A stretch of DNA of 64,000 nucleotides from Flavobacterium indicum GPTSA100-9 = DSM 17447 (GCF_000455605.1 NC_017025.1:2790001-2854000), one strand, 5' to 3'; counted from the stretch's first letter, positions 1 to 9,043 are shown. Notes: a model not told the origin generated them from the letters alone. A program made the numbers and translations.

Positions 1-1
1 T

Positions 2-1336
2 GCAAATTCTTGGACGTTGGTTTCAATTTCTGGAGGTGCAATCCCTTCTTCAACAACGTTATCTTTAAGATTTACTCAACCGTCAACTGCAACAACTCCT
101 GTTTCTACACAATTTAGAATTGATGATGTTAAAGTTGAAAACGTATCTGCATCTTGTACTTTATCATTAGGAACACCGGTTGTTGCTTGTGTTACTTCAA
201 CTTCTGGCTTAGACAATTATACAGTTACAATTCCTTATACTGGTGGAGCAACTGCAACTTACACTATTACAACAACCGGTGTTGTTAGTGGAGACAATCC
301 AACAACTACTGCCGCAGGTAATATAATAATCACTATGAGTGAAAGTGTTACAGGAACTCAATCAGTTACAGTAAGTTCAAGTCCAACATGTACTTTTACA
401 ACTAACTTTACTAGTCCAGACAACTGTATTGCAACTAATTCATTACCTGTAAACGAACCTTTTAATTATGCTGTAGGAACTCAATTGAACACATCTCAAA
501 TGTGGAAAAATAGCTCGGTTGGTGCAGATGAAATATTAGCTGTTAGCGGTAACCTTACTTATACTGGTATAACTTCAACTGGTAATTCAGTTTCATTTAC
601 AGGAACAGGTAGCGATACTTTACTTCCATTCACTGATACAACTTCTGGTGACTTATTTACATCTTTTTTAGTAAAAGTTAGTGACTTAACAGGAATTTCA
701 ACAACAGGATCTACTTATTTTGCAGTTTTAACTAATGCATCTAACGCATTTACTGTAGCAAGAATATATTTCAAAACTGATGGTACAAATTTCCAATACG
801 GAATTAGTCCAACAACTACTGTTGCAGATATTGTTTGGTCTGCTAATACATACGCTGTAAATTCTACTCAGTATTTAGTGTTAAGATATGACTTTACAAA
901 TAATTCATTATCATTATATGAAAACCCAACAATTGGTGGATCAGCATCTCCTTCAGTTGTTGTAACTCCAACAACTGCGTTAACTAGCTTAGCTAACTTC
1001 ATTTTACGTCAAGACTCTGCGACATCAACTCCAGCTATGACAATTGATGAGTTAACAATCACAACTACACCTAACTTTACTTTATCATCAGCTTCATTCT
1101 CTCAAATTGATGGTTTAAAAATGTATCCAAACCCTGTTAAAGGTGATAACTTACACATTGAAACAGCTTTAAATGGATCAATCGAAGTTGCAATCTTTGA
1201 TTTAGTAGGTAAACAAGTAGTATCTACTAAGGTAGTTAACAACACAGTAAATGTAGCTAATTTGACTACTGGTGTTTATGTAGTTAAAATTACAGAAGAA
1301 GGTAAAACATCTACTAAGAAATTAGTTATCGAGTAA
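2..1336 (+). CDS. T9SS-sorted surface/secreted protein, C-terminal part (5' end outside window)
   Basis: The frame is open from base 2 (reading ANSWTLVSISGG), so the TTG at 17 is not a real start and the N-terminus lies upstream of the window. The visible 444 residues are rich in Thr, Ser and Asn and contain Ig/lectin-like beta-sandwich sequence without a recognisable catalytic motif. The last 75 residues form a type A sorting domain: an MYPNPV motif, then FDLVGKQV, then TGVYVVKI, ending KKLVIE. In the family this domain directs export through the type IX system and is removed at the cell surface. A terminator follows at once. The function of the passenger part is unknown. Confidence 0.85.
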   Translation, partial: ANSWTLVSISGGAIPSSTTLSLRFTQPSTATTPVSTQFRIDDVKVENVSASCTLSLGTPVVACVTSTSGLDNYTVTIPYTGGATATYTITTTGVVSGDNPTTTAAGNIIITMSESVTGTQSVTVSSSPTCTFTTNFTSPDNCIATNSLPVNEPFNYAVGTQLNTSQMWKNSSVGADEILAVSGNLTYTGITSTGNSVSFTGTGSDTLLPFTDTTSGDLFTSFLVKVSDLTGISTTGSTYFAVLTNASNAFTVARIYFKTDGTNFQYGISPTTTVADIVWSANTYAVNSTQYLVLRYDFTNNSLSLYENPTIGGSASPSVVVTPTTALTSLANFILRQDSATSTPAMTIDELTITTTPNFTLSSASFSQIDGLKMYPNPVKGDNLHIETALNGSIEVAIFDLVGKQVVSTKVVNNTVNVANLTTGVYVVKITEEGKTSTKKLVIE

Positions 1337-1375
1337 TTATAAATCCTGAAATTAATTCAGGATAACAAATAAAAG

Positions 1376-1406
1376 AAGCATCAACTTAGGTTGGTGCTTT
1401 TTTTTA
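1376..1406 (+). terminator. Rho-independent terminator after the T9SS protein
   Basis: AAGCATCAAC pairs with GTTGGTGCTT (one wobble) around a short loop and is followed by a run of nine T. A second inverted repeat, ATCCTGAA/TTCAGGAT, lies just upstream at 1342-1362. Confidence 0.8.
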
Positions 1407-1422
1407 TATGTTTATTTAATGT

Positions 1423-1430
1423 TACTTTTG
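1423..1430 (+). promoter_or_regulatory. -7 promoter box TACTTTTG for the LuxE-like gene
   Basis: Matches the Bacteroidota TAnnTTTG -7 consensus. It lies only 17 nt before the TTG start at 1448, so the 5' leader would be about 10 nt or less. No clear -33 box was seen. Confidence 0.5.
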
Positions 1431-1447
1431 CATAAAATATTTTTACA

Positions 1448-2428
1448 TTGATTACAGCAGCTGACATATTTTCTATCGCTTCAAAAAAAGAATTTGAAAA
1501 AATTACGTTAAAAGTTTTCAGACACCAATATGAAAACAACGCCGTGTACCATAAATTCTGTAATCTATTAAAAAAAAATCCAACCAACGTAAAACGAATT
1601 CCTGATATTCCCTTTTTACCCATCCAATTTTTTAAATCGGAACGAATTGTTTCTAACAAGGCTCCTGATGAAATTATTTTTACAAGTAGTGGCACCACTG
1701 GAATGAGTACGAGTAAACACCATGTTACCGATTTAAGTGTATACGAGACAAGTTTTAGACAAGCATTTTCGCAATTTTACGGCAACATAGAAGATTATTG
1801 TGTGTTAGCACTATTACCTTCCTATTTAGAAAGAGATGGCTCTTCATTAATTTATATGGCTCAAGATTTAATCGAAGGCAGTCAGCATCCAGATAGTGGT
1901 TTTTACTTAAACGAATACCAACAATTAGCCGAAAAATTAATTGCTCTTGATAAAGAGGGACAAAATGTACTACTCATTGGCGTAACCTATGCGTTATTAG
2001 ATATAATTGAACAATTTGACTTTCAATTAAACAACACGATTATTATGGAAACGGGAGGAATGAAAGGCAAACGTAAAGAAATGATTCGCGAAGAATTACA
2101 CGCACTATTAAGCAAAGGATTTGGTGTATCTACGATACATTCTGAATACGGAATGACCGAATTGTTGTCACAAGCCTATTCTTTAGGCAATGGTATTTTT
2201 GAATGCCCGCCTTGGATGGATGTAATCATTAGAGATACAGAAGATGCATTGAGTTTAATTGGATATAACAAAACAGGCGGTATTAATGTAATAGATTTAG
2301 CCAATATAAATTCTTGTGCTTTTATTGCTACGCAAGATTTAGGTAAAAAATACGAAAATCAAACGTTTGAAGTTTTAGGAAGGTTTGACAATAGTGATAT
2401 AAGAGGTTGTAATTTATTAGTGCAATAA
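1448..2428 (+). CDS. LuxE-like acyl-protein synthetase / acyltransferase
   Basis: A 326-residue protein of the LuxE/AMP-forming ligase type. It has the phosphate-binding signature FTSSGTTGMSTSKH near residue 77 and a later HSEYGMTELLSQAY segment that matches the acyl-adenylate binding region. LuxE enzymes activate a fatty acid as acyl-AMP and pass it to a protein cysteine; in flavobacteria the homologue is an orphan with no luciferase genes, and none are seen here. The start is a TTG at 1448 giving MITAADIFSIAS, chosen because it follows a -7 box and fits the expected N-terminus. The acyl substrate is unknown. Confidence 0.8.
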   Translation: MITAADIFSIASKKEFEKITLKVFRHQYENNAVYHKFCNLLKKNPTNVKRIPDIPFLPIQFFKSERIVSNKAPDEIIFTSSGTTGMSTSKHHVTDLSVYETSFRQAFSQFYGNIEDYCVLALLPSYLERDGSSLIYMAQDLIEGSQHPDSGFYLNEYQQLAEKLIALDKEGQNVLLIGVTYALLDIIEQFDFQLNNTIIMETGGMKGKRKEMIREELHALLSKGFGVSTIHSEYGMTELLSQAYSLGNGIFECPPWMDVIIRDTEDALSLIGYNKTGGINVIDLANINSCAFIATQDLGKKYENQTFEVLGRFDNSDIRGCNLLVQ

Positions 2429-2445
2429 AAACGAATAAGTGATGA

Positions 2446-2496
2446 TTAGACCCGATGGAAGCAGACTACCGTGTAGTGCGAACAGCGGGACTGCAT
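2446..2496 (+). repeat. Structured intergenic element, flavobacterial palindromic repeat type
   Basis: CCCG (2451-2454) pairs with CGGG (2486-2489), and inside it ACTAC (2465-2469) pairs with GTAGT (2473-2477). Unpaired GATGGAAGCAG and GCGAACAG lie between the stems. It resembles a short intergenic repeat commonly seen in flavobacterial genomes (CCCGAT-GAAG ... GCGAA-AGCGGG). It lies after the LuxE-like stop and before tatD. There is no T-run, so it is not a simple terminator. Confidence 0.5.
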
Positions 2497-2529
2497 TTGA
2501 ATTGAAAAACAATATAGTTTCTACAAAAA

Positions 2530-3297
2530 ATGATTTTAACTGACACCCATACCCATTTATATTCTGAGGAATTTGAACAAGACAGAAATGAAATGATGCA
2601 ACGGGCTCTTGAAAAAGGCGTTACCCGTTTGTTTGTCCCTTCAATTGACAGCAGTTATACACAAAAAATGTATGACTTGGAACTACAATTCCCTGAAAAT
2701 GTATTTTTAATGATGGGATTACACCCGTGTTATGTAAAAGAAAATTATTTGGAAGAACTAGAACACGTGGAAACCGAATTAGCCAAGAGAAAATTTGCAG
2801 CAATTGGCGAAATTGGTATTGATTTGTATTGGGATAAAACGCATTTAAAAGAACAGCAATATGCTTTTCAACATCAAATTCAATTAGCAAAAAAATACAA
2901 ATTGCCTATAAATATTCATTGCAGAGAGGCTTTTAATGAAATTTTTGAAATATTAGAGCAAGAAAAAAGTAACGAATTATTCGGTATCTTTCATTGTTTT
3001 ACTGGCAATTATAACCAGGCATTTCAAGCCATTGACTGTGGAATGAAACTAGGCATTGGTGGTGTGGCTACGTTTAAAAATGGAAAAATTGATCAGTTTT
3101 TAAATGAAATTTCATTAGAACATATTGTATTAGAAACAGATGCACCCTACTTAGCACCGGTACCTTACAGAGGAAAAAGAAACGAAAGTAGTTATGTGGC
3201 GTTAGTTGCAGAAAAATTAGCTTCAATTTACAATAGACCTGTTGAAGAAATAGCAGCCATAACCACAAAAAACTCACAAGATGTTTTTGGTTTTTAA
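2530..3297 (+). CDS. tatD: TatD family metal-dependent hydrolase (DNase)
   Basis: A 255-residue TIM-barrel amidohydrolase, close to the 260 residues of E. coli TatD. The metal ligands are visible in order: DTHTHLY at residues 5-11 (HxH), GEIGIDLYW near 95 (Glu), INIHCREAF near 130 (His), GIFHCFTGN near 155 (His) and LETDAPYLAP near 205 (Asp). The PYRGKRNES segment after the Asp is typical of the family. TatD enzymes act as Mg-dependent 3'-5' exonucleases on DNA. The gene follows the structured repeat and is likely expressed separately from its upstream neighbour. Confidence 0.93.
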   Translation: MILTDTHTHLYSEEFEQDRNEMMQRALEKGVTRLFVPSIDSSYTQKMYDLELQFPENVFLMMGLHPCYVKENYLEELEHVETELAKRKFAAIGEIGIDLYWDKTHLKEQQYAFQHQIQLAKKYKLPINIHCREAFNEIFEILEQEKSNELFGIFHCFTGNYNQAFQAIDCGMKLGIGGVATFKNGKIDQFLNEISLEHIVLETDAPYLAPVPYRGKRNESSYVALVAEKLASIYNRPVEEIAAITTKNSQDVFGF

Positions 3298-3356
3298 CTA
3301 AAAAATACGGTGTATTTCCCTTTTTTTTTGTTTTTTTGTAATATAGAAAATTAATC

Positions 3357-4499
3357 ATGTCTAAATTCGATAAAATACGTCCTTACTATGATACTGAGGT
3401 AAACCATGCTTTAAAAGAGCTGGTGAACCATCCTATGATGAAAGCGATGATGAATTTTGCTTATCCAAATTTAGATGATGCTATTTGGAAAGAGCAATTA
3501 TTACGTACTTATTCCATACGCGACTTTCAAATTAATTTTGCTTATCAAGCCATTAAAAAGATTTTAGAAAAAACTTCTGATGGATTGACCACTTCTGGAT
3601 TTGAAAAGCTTGAACCTAATACGGCTTACTATTTTATTTCGAATCATAGAGATATTATTTTAGACACCTCCTTACTCAATGTTTGCTTATTTGATCATGA
3701 TTTAATCATGACTGCATCGGCAATTGGAGATAATTTAGTGAAGAAAGACTTTTTATTAAAATTATCGAAACTTAATAGAAACTTTCTAGTTCAACGTGGA
3801 TTACCCCCAAGAGAATTGTTACAAAGTTCAAAGTTACTTTCTGAATACATGTATCATTTAGTCTCTAGAGAAAACCGTTCGGTATGGATAGCACAACGTG
3901 AAGGTAGAACAAAGGATGGTAACGACGCCACTCATCAAGGGGTTTTGAAAATGATTGCCATGGCCAATGATGAAAAAGATGTGATGGATTTTTTCAAAAA
4001 GATAAAACTCGTTCCTGTTTCAATTTCCTATGAGTATGACCCTACTGATGCCTTAAAAATGCCTCAATTAATGGCAGAAGCAAATGATGAAATTTACATT
4101 AAAGAAAAAAACGAAGATTTCATCACGTTATTAAGTGGAATCATTGGACAGAAAAAAAGAATACACATTCATGTTGGAGACGTATTGGAACAAGAAATTG
4201 ACCAAATTAAAGCTGAAAACGACAATAACAATAAACAAATCCAAGCATTGGCTCAAGCGATAGATGATTCTATTTTACAATCGTATAAACTTTGGCCTAC
4301 TAATTTTATTGCTTACGATTTATTACACAACACTACTACTTACAGTTCCATGTATACGGAAAAAGAAAAACAACTTTTTGAACGTCGCCTTGAATTAAGA
4401 ATCAATGCTGATGATACAAAACAAAAAGAAAGCTTTTTAGCAATGTATGCAAACCCTGTAATTAATAAATTAAAATACCAGGAAATTGAAACCAATTAG
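3357..4499 (+). CDS. Glycerolipid acyltransferase (PlsC/PlsB superfamily)
   Basis: A 380-residue membrane-associated acyltransferase. Block 1 is NHRDIILD near residue 97, carrying the catalytic His and Asp. A QREGRTKDGND segment near 180 corresponds to the phosphate-binding EGTR-type block. The spacing in block 1 is H-x5-D rather than the usual H-x4-D. The family transfers acyl groups onto glycerol phosphate or lysophosphatidate in phospholipid synthesis; the exact acceptor cannot be read from sequence. Its stop overlaps the start of the asparaginase gene by 14 nt, so the two are translated from one message. Confidence 0.8.
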   Translation: MSKFDKIRPYYDTEVNHALKELVNHPMMKAMMNFAYPNLDDAIWKEQLLRTYSIRDFQINFAYQAIKKILEKTSDGLTTSGFEKLEPNTAYYFISNHRDIILDTSLLNVCLFDHDLIMTASAIGDNLVKKDFLLKLSKLNRNFLVQRGLPPRELLQSSKLLSEYMYHLVSRENRSVWIAQREGRTKDGNDATHQGVLKMIAMANDEKDVMDFFKKIKLVPVSISYEYDPTDALKMPQLMAEANDEIYIKEKNEDFITLLSGIIGQKKRIHIHVGDVLEQEIDQIKAENDNNNKQIQALAQAIDDSILQSYKLWPTNFIAYDLLHNTTTYSSMYTEKEKQLFERRLELRINADDTKQKESFLAMYANPVINKLKYQEIETN

Positions 4500-5520
4500 C
4501 AAACCAAATATCTTGCTTATTTATACGGGTGGCACCATCGGTATGGTTAAAGACGCAAATACTGGAGCACTGAAAGCCTTTAACTTTAACAAATTACAAA
4601 AAGGAATTCCTGAATTAAAACTACTGGATTGTATTATTGACGCTATTTCTTTTGATGAGCCTATTGATTCATCAAACATGCAAATTGAAAATTGGAAAAA
4701 AATAGCCAGCATCATAGAATCAAATTATATTGCTTATGATGGATTTGTAGTTTTACATGGTTCAGACACCATGTCCTATAGTGCTTCTGCGTTAAGTTTT
4801 ATGTTAGAAAACATTGCTAAACCAGTGGTTTTTACAGGTTCACAATTACCTATTGGTGATTTAAGAACAGACGCAAAGGAAAACTTAATTACAGCCATTC
4901 AAATTGCTTCTTTACAAGAAAATGGCGTTCCTGTAATTAAAGAAGTTTGTTTGTATTTTGAATACAAATTATACAGAGGTAATAGAACCACTAAAATAAG
5001 TGCCGAACATTTTAATGCATTCACATCTCCCAATTTTTCAGAATTAGCGGAGTCAGGAGTTCATTTAAAAGTGAATAAACATTTACTAATACAACCAAAA
5101 AACAACGAATTAAAGGTTAATCTTTCTTTTGATAATAATGTGTTAATTTTAAAATTATTCCCAGGTATCAATCAGAACGTAGTGAAAGCACTACTAAGCA
5201 TTCCAAGTTTAAAAGGAGTTGTTTTAGAAACTTATGGTTCTGGAAATGCCCCTATGCATGATTGGTTTATAGAAGAATTAGAAAATGCAACAAAGAAAGG
5301 TTTATATATTGTAAATGTTACTCAATGTAGCGGTGGAAGTGTGCTCATGGGGGCTTATGAAACCAGTACAAAACTAAAAGAAATGGGCGTTATTTCAGGA
5401 AAAGATATTACAACTGAAGCAGCTATAACAAAATTAATGTACCTTTTAGGTCAACAAGTTTCACCAAATTTCTTTAAAACGATTTTTGAAACTTCATTAA
5501 GAGGAGAAATGAACGATTAA
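4486..5520 (+). CDS. ansA: Type I (cytoplasmic) L-asparaginase
   Basis: A 344-residue protein hydrolysing L-asparagine to aspartate and ammonia. The first catalytic Thr is in LLIYTGGTIGMV (residues 10-21), the second in VLHGSDTMSYSASA near 90, and the catalytic Lys in DLRTDAKENL near 130. There is no signal peptide, which fits the cytoplasmic type I class. The start is TTG at 4486, inside the upstream acyltransferase gene and preceded by an AGG-containing stretch; no later ATG leaves the TGGTIG motif intact with a proper N-terminus. The tRNA-Ser gene begins 5 nt after the stop. Confidence 0.9.
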   Translation: MKPISKPNILLIYTGGTIGMVKDANTGALKAFNFNKLQKGIPELKLLDCIIDAISFDEPIDSSNMQIENWKKIASIIESNYIAYDGFVVLHGSDTMSYSASALSFMLENIAKPVVFTGSQLPIGDLRTDAKENLITAIQIASLQENGVPVIKEVCLYFEYKLYRGNRTTKISAEHFNAFTSPNFSELAESGVHLKVNKHLLIQPKNNELKVNLSFDNNVLILKLFPGINQNVVKALLSIPSLKGVVLETYGSGNAPMHDWFIEELENATKKGLYIVNVTQCSGGSVLMGAYETSTKLKEMGVISGKDITTEAAITKLMYLLGQQVSPNFFKTIFETSLRGEMND

Positions 5521-5525
5521 TACCA

Positions 5526-5613
5526 AGAGAGGTGGCCGAGTGGTCGAAGGCGCACGCCTGGAAAGTGTGTATGCTCCAAAAGGGCATCGAGGGTTCGAAT
5601 CCCTTCCTCTCTG
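5526..5613 (+). tRNA. tRNA-Ser (anticodon GGA)
   Basis: An 88-nt class II tRNA. The acceptor arms are AGAGAGG and CCTCTCT with discriminator G. The D-arm is GCCGAGTGGTCGAAGGC, the anticodon loop CTGGAAA gives GGA, the long variable arm pairs TGCTC with GGGCA, and the T-loop is GGTTCGAATCC. CCA is not encoded. It lies 5 nt after ansA and 14 nt before the next ATG, so it is probably cut out of a longer message. Confidence 0.97.
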
Positions 5614-5627
5614 CGAAAATAAAAACT

Positions 5628-6287
5628 ATGAACAAAATTGTATTTTTAATACTATTTCCTATTTTAGTTTGGTCACAGGTTACTACGACTAATGAGCCAA
5701 TTCAAGAAATTGATTCCTTATATAGAGAAGATCAATTTTATTTTTCATTAAGTTATAACATAGTTCACGATAGACCTACTGGGTTTAAACAATTTTCATT
5801 TTCTCCAGGAATTACTGCTGGTGTGCTAAGAGATATGCCTATTACAAAAAATAGACATTGGGCTATTGGATTAGGCTTAGGTTATGCATATAATAACATT
5901 AAACAATTTATAAACTCTGATGAATTATTTGGAGACAATACTATTATCCCGTCTGAAAACATTAGAACTATAGTAACTTCACACGGTATTGATATTCCTC
6001 TAGAAATTAGATGGAGAAACTCAACCCCAGAAAGCCATAAATTTTGGAGAATATACACTGGCTTTAAAGCTTCTTATATAGTAGATGCAAGATTAAAATT
6101 AGAATCTTCCTTTGGTAACAGTAATGAATCCATTATGAAAGAAGTTAACCGATGGCAATTTGGCGCTTATATTACAGCTGGGTTTAACACATGGAATCCT
6201 TATATTTATTATGGAATTAATCCAATTTTTAAGGACGGTTCTAAAATGAGTAACTTAAATGTAGGGTTTCAGTTTTATATCTTATAA
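5628..6287 (+). CDS. PorT-like outer membrane beta-barrel protein
   Basis: A 219-residue protein with a signal peptide (MNKIVFLILFPILVWSQ). The remainder alternates short amphipathic strands with Gly and aromatic residues, as in 8-10 strand outer membrane barrels (for example WAIGLGLGYAYNN and FGAYITAGF), and ends with an aromatic-rich strand FQFYIL. The start was set at the ATG at 5628, because the longer frame would read through the tRNA-Ser. It is not the T9SS PorT gene itself as far as context shows. The function is unknown; it is probably paired with the next gene. Confidence 0.75.
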   Translation: MNKIVFLILFPILVWSQVTTTNEPIQEIDSLYREDQFYFSLSYNIVHDRPTGFKQFSFSPGITAGVLRDMPITKNRHWAIGLGLGYAYNNIKQFINSDELFGDNTIIPSENIRTIVTSHGIDIPLEIRWRNSTPESHKFWRIYTGFKASYIVDARLKLESSFGNSNESIMKEVNRWQFGAYITAGFNTWNPYIYYGINPIFKDGSKMSNLNVGFQFYIL

Positions 6288-6296
6288 AAAACCATT

Positions 6297-6887
6297 ATGT
6301 TTAATAAAAAACTCATTAGATTCGTTTTGATATTTTCTTTAATTTCTATTACGAAGAGTTATTCTCAAGAAAATATTTTTAATAGAAGTTCCATTAAAAC
6401 TGGAATAGGAATAGGCTATAATGACAGCAAAGAAGAAAATGGATTAGGATTAATTTACAACTTAGGCTATCAAAAAAGTTTCGGTGTTAAAGAACGATTT
6501 CGAATAAATCCAAACCTTATTATTGGTGGATTTTCTACAAATTTAATTACTGATACACGAGATCAATTCTATAGAATTACATCATTACAAATGAATGTAA
6601 GTTATGATGTTGTAAGATATAATTCTATATCTTTACTATTATGTACTGGTGTTTTTGGAAATTATTCTCGAGGCTTATTAGGTACTGGAGGAGAACTTCA
6701 AAATAATCAAAATTCAGAGTATTTCCAGAAATTTTATTTTGGTGGTAGTTTAGGAATCGGGCTAAGAATAAACCCTATTAAAAGCAGAATTGCTTATGAA
6801 ATAAAACCTTTTACTATTCAACTTGGGAATAAAGGCTTTTCACTTGGTTATATAATGATGGGATTGGATATAAAATTTAAAAATTAA
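6297..6887 (+). CDS. Outer membrane beta-barrel protein, hypothetical
   Basis: A 196-residue protein with an N-terminal signal peptide (MFNKKLIRFVLIFSLISITKSYSQ). The rest is made of glycine-rich amphipathic strands (IKTGIGIGYND, LGYQKSFGVKERF, FYFGGSLGIGLRI). It starts 9 nt after the preceding barrel gene and is likely in the same operon. I recognise no named family. It is convergent with the next gene, 3 nt away, with no clear terminator between them. Confidence 0.65.
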   Translation: MFNKKLIRFVLIFSLISITKSYSQENIFNRSSIKTGIGIGYNDSKEENGLGLIYNLGYQKSFGVKERFRINPNLIIGGFSTNLITDTRDQFYRITSLQMNVSYDVVRYNSISLLLCTGVFGNYSRGLLGTGGELQNNQNSEYFQKFYFGGSLGIGLRINPIKSRIAYEIKPFTIQLGNKGFSLGYIMMGLDIKFKN

Positions 6888-6890
6888 TTT

Positions 6891-7502
6891 TTATATCTTA
6901 AAAATCCAAACTAAATATTGAGGCACAATACCAATCAACATTCCTGCAATCAATTCAATTGGAGTATGGGCTTTCATGTATAATCTAGAAGAAGCTACAA
7001 ATCCAACACAAAGTAACAAACAAACTATGGTGTAAATAGCATTTATTTGTAAATAACTAGTAAATAGAATGGTAAACATGCACAATGAAGTTATTCCTAT
7101 CATATGCAAGCTCGCTTTAAATCGCAACATCACAGAAAGTAAAACTATAAATGAACTTATAAATCCACCTACAAAAAAATGATACAATTCAGGATAATTT
7201 TGATGGACAGCTGCGTACTTTATTACTACGTACATTAAAAACAACTGAATAAAAATAGGGATTTTACGTTCTTCAATCGTTGCTTCAGTAAAAGAAGAAA
7301 CTACGTTTAATATTCGGAGCAACAAATAAAAACACAAGGGTAACACCACAGTTAATATAACAATCTGAAGAAAAGTAATGTATAGATTTATTGTTGGAGT
7401 AGTATTTCCTGAAAATATAAAATAGAGTAAACTCCCATATATAGAAACAAAAATAGGATGAAATACAAATGAAAAAGGAACTAAAATATAGTTGGTTTTC
7501 AT
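6891..7502 (-). CDS. Integral membrane protein, PAP2-like C-terminus
   Basis: A 203-residue protein with about five or six hydrophobic segments. The C-terminal SSRLYMKAHTPIELIAGMLIG resembles the SR...H block of PAP2 lipid phosphatases, but the usual catalytic Asp after the His is replaced (HTPIE). The phosphatase call is therefore uncertain. It begins 2 nt after the rpoN stop and is cotranscribed with it. Its role is unknown; a lipid or undecaprenyl phosphate substrate would be a guess. Confidence 0.6.
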   Translation of the reverse strand: MKTNYILVPFSFVFHPIFVSIYGSLLYFIFSGNTTPTINLYITFLQIVILTVVLPLCFYLLLRILNVVSSFTEATIEERKIPIFIQLFLMYVVIKYAAVHQNYPELYHFFVGGFISSFIVLLSVMLRFKASLHMIGITSLCMFTILFTSYLQINAIYTIVCLLLCVGFVASSRLYMKAHTPIELIAGMLIGIVPQYLVWIFKI

Positions 7503-7504
7503 AC

Positions 7505-8971
7505 TTATATTTTCTTTCTTAAACGCGCCACAGGAATATCTAATTGTTCTCTGTATTTTGCAACCGTTCTTCTTGCAATAGGGTACCCGCGTTCTTTTAG
7601 AATTACAGCTAAATCTTCATCAGGTAAAGGTTTATTTTTATCTTCTTCAGCAATAACTTGTTCTAAAATTTTCTTAATTTCAATAGTTGAAACATCTTCT
7701 CCTTCAGTATTTTTCATGGCCTCACTAAAAAATTCTTTAATTAGTTTGGTTCCATAAGGTGTTTCAACATATTTACTATTTGCCACACGAGAAACAGTAG
7801 AAATATCTAAACCGATCATATCGGCAATATCTTTTAGAATCATAGGCTTCAACTTTGTTTCTTCCCCTTCTAAAAAATATTCGTATTGAAAATGCATGAT
7901 AGCATTCATGGTTACCATCAATGTTTCTTGACGTTGCTTTATAGCATCAATAAACCATTTGGCTGAATCCAATTTTTGTTTGATAAATTGAACAGCATCT
8001 TTTTGCGCAGAAGATTTTTCACTTGAATCTTTGTAGGTTTTTAGCATTTCTTGGTAATCCTTTGAAACATGTAACTCAGGAGCATTTCTCGAATTTAAAG
8101 TCAATTCCAATTCCCCATCAATTACTCGAATTGTAAAATCGGGTACTACATGCTCTACTACCCTACTGCTGCTATCAAAACTTCCGCCTGGTTTTGGATT
8201 TAATTTTTCAATTTCATCAATCGCTTTTTTCAATTGCTCTTTAGAAACATCAAATTTTTGCAACAATTTATCATAATGCTTTTTTGTAAACGCATCAAAC
8301 TGTTTATCTATTATATCAATAGCTAAACTTACAGAATCCGTAGGAGTTTTGTGTTTTAACTGAATTAACAAACATTCTTGCAAATCCCTAGCGCCCACTC
8401 CAGATGGTTCTAATTGTTGCACTATAGTTAAAATGCGTTCCACCGTTTTTTCATCAGTATATATGCCTTGTGTAAAAGCCATATCGTCAACGATGTCTTG
8501 AATACTTCTTCGAATATAACCCGAATCTTCAATACTACCCACTAAAAATTCAGCAATTTCTCGATCTTCATCAGTTAAAATAAACGTATTCAACTGATTG
8601 ATTAAATCTTGATGAAAACTCATTTGAGCAGCAATTGGCAACGATTTTTCTTCGTCGTCGTCACTGTAATTGTTGGTTTGATACTTATAATCTGGAGTTT
8701 CATCATTACTTAAATATTCATCGATATTTAAATCTCCTGTATCAATATGCTCGTTATCGTAATCGTCGTAATCGTCGTTTGAATTATCAAATGAATCTTC
8801 ATAAGAATCTAAAGTAGCATCCACATCACCTTCTAAAGCCGGATTTTCAACCATTTCTTCTTGCAAACGCTGTTCAAAAGCTTGCGTAGGCAATTGAATC
8901 AGTTTCATCAACTGAATTTGCTGAGGCGATAGTTTCTGTGAAAGTTTTAAATTTAGATTCTGTTTAAGCAT
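7505..8971 (-). CDS. rpoN: RNA polymerase sigma-54 factor
   Basis: A 488-residue sigma-54. Region I is the Gln/Leu-rich LSQKLSPQQIQLMKLIQLPT at the N-terminus, which contacts activators. A strongly acidic region II follows (about residues 55-110, rich in Asp, Asn and Tyr). The core-binding and HTH regions come next, and the RpoN box ARRTVAKYREQ lies near residue 468. It recognises -24/-12 promoters and needs AAA+ activators, none of which is encoded in this window. A 15-bp inverted repeat occupies its leader (8999-9043). Confidence 0.95.
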   Translation of the reverse strand: MLKQNLNLKLSQKLSPQQIQLMKLIQLPTQAFEQRLQEEMVENPALEGDVDATLDSYEDSFDNSNDDYDDYDNEHIDTGDLNIDEYLSNDETPDYKYQTNNYSDDDEEKSLPIAAQMSFHQDLINQLNTFILTDEDREIAEFLVGSIEDSGYIRRSIQDIVDDMAFTQGIYTDEKTVERILTIVQQLEPSGVGARDLQECLLIQLKHKTPTDSVSLAIDIIDKQFDAFTKKHYDKLLQKFDVSKEQLKKAIDEIEKLNPKPGGSFDSSSRVVEHVVPDFTIRVIDGELELTLNSRNAPELHVSKDYQEMLKTYKDSSEKSSAQKDAVQFIKQKLDSAKWFIDAIKQRQETLMVTMNAIMHFQYEYFLEGEETKLKPMILKDIADMIGLDISTVSRVANSKYVETPYGTKLIKEFFSEAMKNTEGEDVSTIEIKKILEQVIAEEDKNKPLPDEDLAVILKERGYPIARRTVAKYREQLDIPVARLRKKI

Positions 8972-8998
8972 ATTCTTGAGTCAAAAATCAAAAGTTAA

Positions 8999-9043
8999 AA
9001 GTTAAAAGTTTCAAACTAAACAATAGGATGAAACTTTTAACTT
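8999..9043 (-). promoter_or_regulatory. 15-bp inverted repeat between asnS and rpoN
   Basis: AAGTTAAAAGTTTCA (8999-9013) and TGAAACTTTTAACTT (9029-9043) are perfect inverted arms with a 15-nt loop. On the rpoN strand the second arm runs on into repeated AACTTTT units. It may end asnS transcription or fold the rpoN leader. The arms are A+T-rich and the T-run is interrupted, so terminator strength is uncertain. Confidence 0.55.

Noticed and set aside
1381..1698. A 105-residue minus-strand frame at the start of the LuxE-like gene
   Set aside because: It overlaps the LuxE-like coding region and a terminator, and shows no family features.
5532..5627. In-frame extension of the outer membrane protein gene to 5532
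   Set aside because: The extension would translate the tRNA-Ser sequence; the ATG at 5628 gives a proper signal peptide.
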